Part shown: piece after piece, positions 6,997 to 12,171 of the stretch
How positions within the stretch are numbered: position 1 is the first letter of the stretch
Layout of the letters: every line of letters begins with the position of its first letter
Assembly: GCA_964561235.1 (NCBI GenBank)
Contig: CAZLOV010000065.1
Location: 1-12,171 of the forward strand
Length of the DNA stretch: 12,171 nt
Reading direction: 5' to 3'
Source of the DNA: JBCBSP01 sp964561235
Lineage (GTDB): Bacteria; Pseudomonadota; Alphaproteobacteria; Caulobacterales; Maricaulaceae
Position numbers and translations under genes: made by a program
Notes under the pieces: model-generated
Told to the model about the DNA's origin: nothing
Seen by the model: the letters and a program-made list of their open reading frames with translations, nothing else
Database searches by the model: none

Positions 6997-7014
6997 CGGC
7001 GGTGTAACCCGCCG
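6997..7014 (-). other. Hairpin immediately upstream of arfB start
   Basis: The minus strand reads CGGCGG-GTTACA-CCGCCG, a perfect 6-bp GC stem with a 6-nt loop, ending 3 nt before the arfB ATG. No T-tract follows, so it is not a terminator for the upstream M28 gene. Its place over the expected ribosome-binding position suggests an effect on arfB initiation. That is inference; short GC stems are common in DNA of this composition. Confidence 0.35.
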
Positions 7015-7026
7015 CCCCGCGTGCGT

Positions 7027-8670
7027 CTAATCTACGCTTGCCGGCTCCATCGGGCCGTTGAAGACGGTCCCGAAAAAGTCGCCTTCGCGCCAGTACGGGC
7101 GCTCGTCCGCATCCGCCACGGCGCGCACGGCGGCTTCATTGATCAGCGCGAATTCGGCGAGTTCGGTGAAGAGCACCTCGTCGGCTTCGTCGGTGACCTC
7201 ATGGTAGATCTGGTCGAGGAAGGCCTGCGTGGCGTCCTGCATGTCGAGCTGGATGGCCTGGTCGATATAGGCCGAAGGCACGCCCTTGCGGATGAAGCTG
7301 TACTGGTCGGAACGCACGAAAAAGAGCTGCTCGGGGTTGGGGTCCGGCGTGATGGCGTAGCCCGCTGTTTCCACCGCCGCGCGGATGAGCGGCTCCATCG
7401 TGGTCCGCTCCAGCCCGAAAACGACGATATGGGTGAAGTCCGGGTGCAGGATCGGCATGTCGAAATTGAACGCGCCGACGAGCCGGTCCGCATCGAACGG
7501 AGGGTTCTCTAGCATGGCCTGAGAGCCGACGAGACCTTTCTCCTCCGCTGTCAGCGCGACGAACATCACGCTGCGCCTTGGCGGGTTCTCCGCGAAGCGC
7601 CGCGCGATCTCCATGATGCCGGCGACGCCGGAGCCGTTGTCCATCGCGCCGTTGAAGATGGTGTCGGCGTTCTCGCGGATGTCTTCGATGGTCCCGATAT
7701 GGTCGAGATGCGCGGAGACCGCGATGATCTCGCCGGCCAGCGCCGGATCCGAGCCGGGAATGAGGCCGGCCACGTTGGCGCTTTCAATCGGGCGCGCCTC
7801 GTCGCGCCAGGCGAAACTCGCGCGGACGCCCATGTCGAAGCCCTCAACGCGGCCGTCGTCCTCGGCGTCGGCGGCGATCGCGCTCCAGTCCCGGCCGGCG
7901 AGCGCGAACAGGCGCTCGGCGCCGGCCTGTCCCATGCGCAGCGAGACGTCGATTGTCGGGTTTGACGAATACACTTCGCCGTCTTCATCCAGGAAGGTGA
8001 TGCGCGTCTGCCGGTCGCGGTTGGCGGCGTAGGCGCCGAAGGGCCGCACATTCTCCTCGAAGGCCGGCGGCAGGATCTGGATGAAGGCGACCGCGCCGCG
8101 CGCGCCGGCGGCGTCGGCCTGCGACCGGGAAAAGTGCGCGCGCTCCTCGCTGTTCAGTCCGTCCGGCGCGCCGGAGATGACGACCACGGCCTTTCCCTCG
8201 ACGTCGAGGCCTTCATAGTCGTTGCGGCCATGGGTGTCCGAGGCGAAGCCCCAGCCGGCGAACACCAGTTCGACGCCGGACAGTTCACCCTGACCGCGGC
8301 CATAGGCGATGAAGTCCTCGTTCGGCGTGAACGCGGTCGTTTCGCCGTTGGCGGTCACGGCCATGGTCCCGCCGCCGGTCAGCGTTGAGCGCGTCTCCAC
8401 CAGAGGCACGGGCGCGAAATAGGTTCCGTCCTCGCCCAGCGGCTCCAGTCCGATCTTGCGGAACTCCGCGGCGACATAATGGGCCGCGATGTCGTAGCCG
8501 GGCGTGCCGGTGTCGCGGCCGAGCAGCAGGTCATCCGACAGGAAGCGCACATCCGCTTCGATATTGGCGCGCGCGCGGGCGAGCTCGGCCTGCGGGTCGG
8601 CGGGCGCCTCGGCCGGCGGCTGGCTGCAGGCGGCCAGAGACAGGCCGGCGATAAGACATAGGCGCTTCAT
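7027..8670 (-). CDS. M28 family metallopeptidase, lipoprotein with PA domain
   Basis: A predicted envelope zinc-dependent exopeptidase of 547 residues. The signal peptide MKRLCLIAGLSLAAC ends in a lipobox with the lipidated Cys at 15 and Ser at +2, followed by a Pro/Ala-rich spacer. A protease-associated (PA) domain is inserted at about 90-250 (FAGWGF, VEGKAVVVISG). The M28 catalytic core runs from about 295. Expected metal and catalytic residues are H321 and D323 (AHLDHIG), D344 bridging (MDNGSG), E376/E377 (TAEEKGLVGS) and D404 (FNFDMP). The final ligand, usually His in an SDH motif, is Gln456 here (VRSDQYSF). The start at 8670 has GGGGAG 7 nt upstream. It follows the solute-binding protein gene by 105 bp and precedes arfB by 33 bp. 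The likely role is trimming peptides outside the cytoplasm; the substrate is unknown. Confidence 0.92.
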   Translation of the reverse strand: MKRLCLIAGLSLAACSQPPAEAPADPQAELARARANIEADVRFLSDDLLLGRDTGTPGYDIAAHYVAAEFRKIGLEPLGEDGTYFAPVPLVETRSTLTGGGTMAVTANGETTAFTPNEDFIAYGRGQGELSGVELVFAGWGFASDTHGRNDYEGLDVEGKAVVVISGAPDGLNSEERAHFSRSQADAAGARGAVAFIQILPPAFEENVRPFGAYAANRDRQTRITFLDEDGEVYSSNPTIDVSLRMGQAGAERLFALAGRDWSAIAADAEDDGRVEGFDMGVRASFAWRDEARPIESANVAGLIPGSDPALAGEIIAVSAHLDHIGTIEDIRENADTIFNGAMDNGSGVAGIMEIARRFAENPPRRSVMFVALTAEEKGLVGSQAMLENPPFDADRLVGAFNFDMPILHPDFTHIVVFGLERTTMEPLIRAAVETAGYAITPDPNPEQLFFVRSDQYSFIRKGVPSAYIDQAIQLDMQDATQAFLDQIYHEVTDEADEVLFTELAEFALINEAAVRAVADADERPYWREGDFFGTVFNGPMEPASVD

Positions 8671-8744
8671 GAAAGGGCTCCCCGAAACGTGACGCTGCGC
8701 CGGTGCTTTTGCCGAACGCGTATGATTTCAGGGCTTACGGTAGC

Positions 8745-8763
8745 GCGCGCCGCTGCGGCGCGC
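8745..8763 (-). other. GC-rich hairpin between the solute-binding protein and M28 genes
   Basis: A 7-bp perfect stem (8745-8751 with 8757-8763) encloses a 5-nt loop in the 105-bp spacer that separates the two same-strand genes. There is no T-tract on either side, so a classical intrinsic terminator is not supported. It could protect transcript ends or be incidental. No clear sigma-70 promoter for the M28 gene is visible in the rest of the spacer. Confidence 0.3.
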
Positions 8764-8775
8764 CAAGCGGCCGCG

Positions 8776-10389
8776 TCAGGGGGTTGCGGCGTCCGATACG
8801 CAGAGCAGGTAGGAGGGCGTGCGCTCCTGGGCCCCGCCGACCCAGCCTGTGATCTGCGGATGCACGATCGAGGAGGTCACCCGGTTAAAGAGCGGCGTGA
8901 GCGCGAACGCGTCCAGCGCGATCTGCTCGGCCTCGCGCAGGAGCGACGCGCGGCGCTCGGGGTCCTGTTCGGCTTGGGCCTCATCCATCAACTGCTCGGC
9001 TCGAGGATCGCTCCAGCGGGCGAAATTGCCCTCCGAGCCGGCGCGCAGAACGTCGAGCATGTAGGCGGTGTCGCGGATCACCGCTCCCCAGCCGCCAAGC
9101 GCGACAGAGAACTCGCCAGCGCCGAGATTCTGGTAATGCACCGCCGCCTCGACCCCGAAGATCTCCACCTCCACCCAGTCGGCAAGGCTGTTCCAGTCGT
9201 TCTGCATGACTGGAACGGCGCGGTCTCCGGCGCCGCCGGAAGGGAAGGCGAACTCGAACTCGAGCGGATTGTCAGGACCGAAGCCCGCTGCTTCCAGGAG
9301 CGCGACCGCGCGCGCCCGGCGCGCTTCGACCGGCTCCTGCGCCCAACTGACCTGTGCGGGCGGATAGGGCGCTGTAAGCGAAGCCGGCGCCAGGCTGTTG
9401 GCGACGACGAGACCTGACGAGATAACCTCCTCGAAGGCGAAACGGCGGTCGATCGCGATGCCGAGCGCTTCGCGCACCCGCACGTCGTCAAACGGCGCGG
9501 CCTCGGTATTGGCGAGGAGGTAGAAGGTCACCGGCGGTTCGGACACGCGAACATGACCGGGCATCTCTTCGCTCACACGCGCCAGCATGGAGGCGGGCAC
9601 GTTCCAGGCGATGTCGAGTTCGCCGGCGCGCGCGCGGCGGGTCGCGGTCTCCGTCGAGGCGGAAGGGAAGCTGAAAACTTCGTCGAAACAGGTGTTCTGA
9701 TCGTCGAAATAAAGCGGGTTGCGCCGCAACACGGTCTGCCGGTCCACCGCGCGCTCGACGAGCATGTAGGCGCCGCTGACGACGATGTTTTCCGGACGGA
9801 CCCAATCGTCTCCATGCATCTCGATGGCGTGACGCGGTACGATCGCGGCGCGGCTGTCGGCCAGCAGGTCGGGCAGATACGGCATGGGATGATGCAGCCG
9901 GATCTCAACCGTGCGCGCATCCGGCGCTGCGACGCCTAGGCGCTCCGGCGGCGCTTCGCCGCGCATGACGGCTTCGGCGTTGAGGATGGGCGCGTAAACA
10001 TCCCCATAGGCCGCCAGCGTGGCGGGATCGACCGCGCGCCGCAGGCTGTAGACGACATCCTCCGCGGTGATCTCGCGCCCGTCGGACCAGACCGCATCGC
10101 GCAGCGAGAAGGACCACAGGAGGCCGTCCTCCGAGACCGTCCAGCTTTGGGCGAGGCCGGGAGCGGGCTCGCCGTCCGGGCCCATGCGCATCAGGCCGGA
10201 GAACATGTCCGCGTTGATCGCCGAGGCCCATTGGCCGTCGGCCTGATGCGGATCGACCGTGCTGATCTCCGATCCGTCATTGCGGTAGAGCACGCCGCTC
10301 TCCAGCCGCTCGATCTGGGGGTCTCCGGAGGTCTCCCCGCAGGCGGACAGCGCGAAGGCGGAAGCGGCGAGGATCAGGCGTGATTTCAT
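8776..10389 (-). CDS. Peptide ABC transporter solute-binding lipoprotein, OppA-like (SBP family 5)
   Basis: A 537-residue extracytoplasmic binding protein that would capture oligopeptides for an Opp/Dpp-type ABC importer. The signal peptide MKSRLILAASAFALSAC has lipobox LSAC with Cys at 17 and Gly at +2. Family landmarks are ISTVDPHQADGQWASAINAD near the N-terminus, PDGEPAPGLAQSW, ITAEDVVYSLRRAVDP, and RVREALGIAIDRRFAFEEV in the central part. The C-terminal lobe contains RRASLLREAEQIALDAFALTPLF. I chose the start at 10389 rather than an in-frame ATG at 10437, because it begins the signal peptide and has GGAGGGAG 6 nt upstream; the longer form would bury the signal peptide behind a charged leader. 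No permease or ATPase genes are next to it, so partners must be encoded elsewhere or absent. It follows purN by 63 bp and may have its own promoter. Confidence 0.93.
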   Translation of the reverse strand: MKSRLILAASAFALSACGETSGDPQIERLESGVLYRNDGSEISTVDPHQADGQWASAINADMFSGLMRMGPDGEPAPGLAQSWTVSEDGLLWSFSLRDAVWSDGREITAEDVVYSLRRAVDPATLAAYGDVYAPILNAEAVMRGEAPPERLGVAAPDARTVEIRLHHPMPYLPDLLADSRAAIVPRHAIEMHGDDWVRPENIVVSGAYMLVERAVDRQTVLRRNPLYFDDQNTCFDEVFSFPSASTETATRRARAGELDIAWNVPASMLARVSEEMPGHVRVSEPPVTFYLLANTEAAPFDDVRVREALGIAIDRRFAFEEVISSGLVVANSLAPASLTAPYPPAQVSWAQEPVEARRARAVALLEAAGFGPDNPLEFEFAFPSGGAGDRAVPVMQNDWNSLADWVEVEIFGVEAAVHYQNLGAGEFSVALGGWGAVIRDTAYMLDVLRAGSEGNFARWSDPRAEQLMDEAQAEQDPERRASLLREAEQIALDAFALTPLFNRVTSSIVHPQITGWVGGAQERTPSYLLCVSDAATP

Positions 10390-10395
10390 GACGGT

Positions 10396-10403
10396 CTCCC
10401 TCC
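10396..10403 (-). promoter_or_regulatory. Ribosome binding site of the solute-binding protein gene
   Basis: The minus strand reads GGAGGGAG, 6 nt before the ATG at 10389. This strong Shine-Dalgarno decides the start at 10389 over the upstream in-frame ATG at 10437, which would add 16 residues ahead of the signal peptide. Confidence 0.8.
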
Positions 10404-10409
10404 AGCCGA

Positions 10410-10437
10410 AGCCTACGGCGCGGCGGAGGGGCGTCAA
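10410..10437 (-). promoter_or_regulatory. Candidate sigma-70 promoter for the solute-binding protein gene
   Basis: In the 63-bp purN-to-SBP spacer, the minus strand has TTGACG (10437-10432), matching the alphaproteobacterial -35 consensus. After a 16-nt spacer comes TAGGCT (10415-10410), a weak -10. A start site near 10403 would leave a very short leader carrying the GGAGGGAG ribosome site, which is tight. The -35 match is good and the -10 poor, so this remains a candidate. If real, the binding protein and peptidase genes can be expressed apart from purMN. Confidence 0.35.
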
Positions 10438-10452
10438 CGAAATCCGGTCGGG

Positions 10453-11148
10453 TCAGGTTCCGGGATTGAACAGGGCGGCGCGTCCGCCGGGCGGCGTCGC
10501 GGTGATGCGCACGCGTTCCGCCGTCACCCGCGCGCGTCCTTCGGTTACAAGCCGCAGGCATGCAGGATAGAGCACATGCTCGGCCTCCAGGACCCGCGCC
10601 GCCAGCGTCTCGGCGTCGTCCTCCGGCAGGACCGGCACGGCCGCCTGGCCGATGATCGGTCCGTCGTCCATTTCCGGGCGGACGTAATGGACCGTGCAGC
10701 CATGGATGCGCACGCCCGCCTCCAGCGCCCGCTCATGGGTATGCACGCCCTTGAAGGCCGGCAGCAGCGAGGGGTGGATGTTGATGAGCCGGTCTTTCCA
10801 GCGATCGACAAACCAGGGCGAAAGGATGCGCATGAAACCGGCAAGGCAGACGAACTTCACGCCCGCTTCCTTCAGCCGCTTGTCGACTTCCTTTTCAAAG
10901 CCTTCTCGCGTTTCGTGAAGGGTATGGTCGAGGAAGACGGTCTCCACCCCGGCCGCGCGCGCGCGGTCAAGTCCCTGCGCCCCGGCCTTGTTGGCGATGA
11001 CGATGCGGATCTCGGCGGGAAAGGACGGATCGGCGGCGGCGTCCAGAAGCGCCTGCAGATTGCTCCCGCGCCCGGAGATGAGGACCGCGACAGGCGTGCG
11101 CTGCGGGGTTTTCGCTGCGGACGGGGAGGGGGCGGGGGCGTCGGTCAT
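10453..11148 (-). CDS. purN: Phosphoribosylglycinamide formyltransferase PurN
   Basis: PurN transfers a formyl group from 10-formyltetrahydrofolate to GAR, the third step of purine synthesis, in the cytosol. The 231-residue protein has the phosphate-binding SGRGSN at 25-30, and CLAGFMRILSPWF at about 101-113. The catalytic set is N123 and H125 in NIHPSLLPAFKG, and D161 in MDDGPIIGQ. Compared with the E. coli enzyme (212), it has an extra N-terminal stretch of about 16 residues rich in Ala, Pro, Ser and Thr, and a C-terminal end of Gly/Arg character. The start at 11148 is the only good in-frame start before the core. It has no strong Shine-Dalgarno and begins 20 nt after the purM stop, so initiation is probably coupled to purM translation. 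Confidence 0.95.
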   Translation of the reverse strand: MTDAPAPSPSAAKTPQRTPVAVLISGRGSNLQALLDAAADPSFPAEIRIVIANKAGAQGLDRARAAGVETVFLDHTLHETREGFEKEVDKRLKEAGVKFVCLAGFMRILSPWFVDRWKDRLINIHPSLLPAFKGVHTHERALEAGVRIHGCTVHYVRPEMDDGPIIGQAAVPVLPEDDAETLAARVLEAEHVLYPACLRLVTEGRARVTAERVRITATPPGGRAALFNPGT

Positions 11149-11168
11149 GACAAGGGCTTGCGTCCGGT

Positions 11169-12171
11169 TCAGATGGAAACGAGGCGGCCGATGACGGCGG
11201 GACGCTCGCCCGCTGCGGCGAGCGCGCCGAGCACGGCCTCTGCGCCGGCCGCTGAAACACACGCGACCATCCCGATCCCGCAATTGAAGGTGCGGCGCAT
11301 TTCGGCTTCCTCGATGCGGCCTTCAGCCTGCAGCCAGGCGAAAACCTCAGGCCGGTGCCAGGCGGCGTAATCAATCTCCGGCGCCAGCGTCGCGGGAAGC
11401 ATGCGCGGCGTGTTTTCCGTCAGGCCGCCGCCGGTGATATGCGCCAGGCCCTTCACGCGGCCTTCCCGGATCAAGGCCAGGAGTGGCCGAACGTAAAGCC
11501 GCGTTGGCTCAAGCAGCGCTTCGCCGAGCGTGCGCGCCGGATCAAACGGGGCGGCGGCGTCCAGAGCAAGGCCGGTGCGTTCGACGACCTTTCGGATGAG
11601 GGAATAGCCGTTTGAATGCGGCCCCGAGGAGGGCAGGCCGATCAGCAGATCGCCCGCCTCCATCTCTTCGGCGCGCGGAAGCAGCCCGCCGCGTTCCGCT
11701 GCGCCGACGGCGAAGCCTGCAAGATCGAACTCGCCGTCTGCATACAGTCCCGGCATCTCGGCGGTTTCGCCGCCGATGAGCGCGCAGCCGGCTTCGCGGC
11801 AGCCCGCCGCAATCCCTTTGACCACCTCGGCGGCCTTGCCCGGCTCAAGCCTGCCGGTTGCGAAATAGTCCAGGAAAAACAATGGCTCGGCGCCCTGCGC
11901 GAGGATGTCGTTCACGCACATGGCGACAAGGTCGATCCCCACCGTGTCCAGCCGTGCGGTTTCGAAGGCGAGCTTGAGCTTGGTGCCGACCCCGTCCGTG
12001 CCGGATACGAGAACCGGATCGGAGAAGCCCGCCGCCTTGAGGTCGAACGCGCCGCCGAAGCCGCCCAGATCGGCGCTTGCGCCCGGACGGGCGGTCGAAC
12101 GCGCCAGTGGCTTGATGGCGTCGACCAGCGCGATCACGTCCGCCTCATCGCCGACGTCGCCGATGATGGCC
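11169..12171 (-). CDS. purM: Phosphoribosylformylglycinamidine cyclo-ligase PurM (partial, N-terminus off the right edge)
   Basis: PurM (AIR synthetase) closes the imidazole ring in the fifth step of purine synthesis, using ATP. It is a cytosolic homodimer. The visible part is 333 residues and open to the window edge. Family blocks are clear: GGFGGAFDLK, SGTDGVGTKLKLAFETARLD with the nucleotide loop, GIDLVAMCVNDILAQGAEPL, GGETAEMPGLY, SSGPHSNGYSL, HITGGGLTENTPRMLP and RTFNCGIGM. A GTG at 12137 could serve as a start, giving 322 residues. That form would lack the N-terminal segment of about 20 residues seen in relatives (about 345 total), and the frame stays open upstream as AIIGDVGDEAD. I therefore treat the start as outside the window. 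It is followed by purN after 20 nt, forming the usual purMN operon. Confidence 0.94.
   Translation of the reverse strand, partial: AIIGDVGDEADVIALVDAIKPLARSTARPGASADLGGFGGAFDLKAAGFSDPVLVSGTDGVGTKLKLAFETARLDTVGIDLVAMCVNDILAQGAEPLFFLDYFATGRLEPGKAAEVVKGIAAGCREAGCALIGGETAEMPGLYADGEFDLAGFAVGAAERGGLLPRAEEMEAGDLLIGLPSSGPHSNGYSLIRKVVERTGLALDAAAPFDPARTLGEALLEPTRLYVRPLLALIREGRVKGLAHITGGGLTENTPRMLPATLAPEIDYAAWHRPEVFAWLQAEGRIEEAEMRRTFNCGIGMVACVSAAGAEAVLGALAAAGERPAVIGRLVSI

Noticed and set aside
8745..8763. Intrinsic terminator after the solute-binding protein gene
   Set aside because: The stem is good but no T-tract follows in the direction of transcription, so only a hairpin is recorded.
8689..9417. 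A 242-codon open frame on the plus strand opposite the solute-binding protein
   Set aside because: No start signal or domain; explained as the complement of the OppA-like coding sequence.
10390..10437. N-terminal extension of the solute-binding protein to the ATG at 10437
   Set aside because: It would add 16 residues (including several Arg) before a good lipoprotein signal peptide, and the strong ribosome site lies before 10389.

Overview
This window is a GC-rich stretch (roughly two-thirds G+C by eye) of an alphaproteobacterial chromosome. The evidence is the gene set and order: lptG-lptF divergent from pepA-holC, then an ABC-F gene, ndk, purN and purM. From memory this neighbourhood recurs in Alphaproteobacteria. 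The order within the class is uncertain; a Caulobacterales, Maricaulales or Parvularculales-type relative is a reasonable guess but not shown. Almost all of it is housekeeping DNA. I found no mobile element, CRISPR array, tRNA, rRNA or phage gene.

Left part (1-4440): lptF and lptG lie on the minus strand as an operon, and lptG runs off the left edge. They encode the inner-membrane permease pair of the lipopolysaccharide exporter. Divergent from them on the plus strand are pepA (leucyl aminopeptidase), holC (chi subunit of DNA polymerase III) and a small lipoprotein with a peptidase-inhibitor I78 domain. The start codon of the lipoprotein overlaps the holC stop (ATGA).

Middle (4444-6993): a YheS-like ABC-F ATPase on the minus strand converges on the lipoprotein gene with only 3 bp between stop codons. 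Its N-terminal third of the first ATPase domain is lost in a run of exactly 100 N (6007-6106). The same gap removes the start of ndk (nucleoside diphosphate kinase, plus strand). ndk ends at a strong intrinsic terminator shared convergently with arfB, a GGQ-type ribosome-rescue hydrolase on the minus strand.

Right part (7027-12171), all minus strand: purM (partial at the right edge) and purN are consecutive steps of purine synthesis. They are followed by an OppA-type lipoprotein solute-binding protein, an M28-family lipoprotein metallopeptidase and arfB. The solute-binding protein and the peptidase form a small peptide-handling pair on the cell envelope, placed between purN and arfB with no permease genes in view.

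No obviously new system is present. The points most worth a second look are the membrane-tethered I78 inhibitor, the replacement of the last zinc-ligand histidine by glutamine in the M28 enzyme, the orphan solute-binding protein, the hairpins at the arfB and holC leaders, and the assembly gap, whose true length must be several times 100 bp. There is no gene-free stretch longer than 300 bases.
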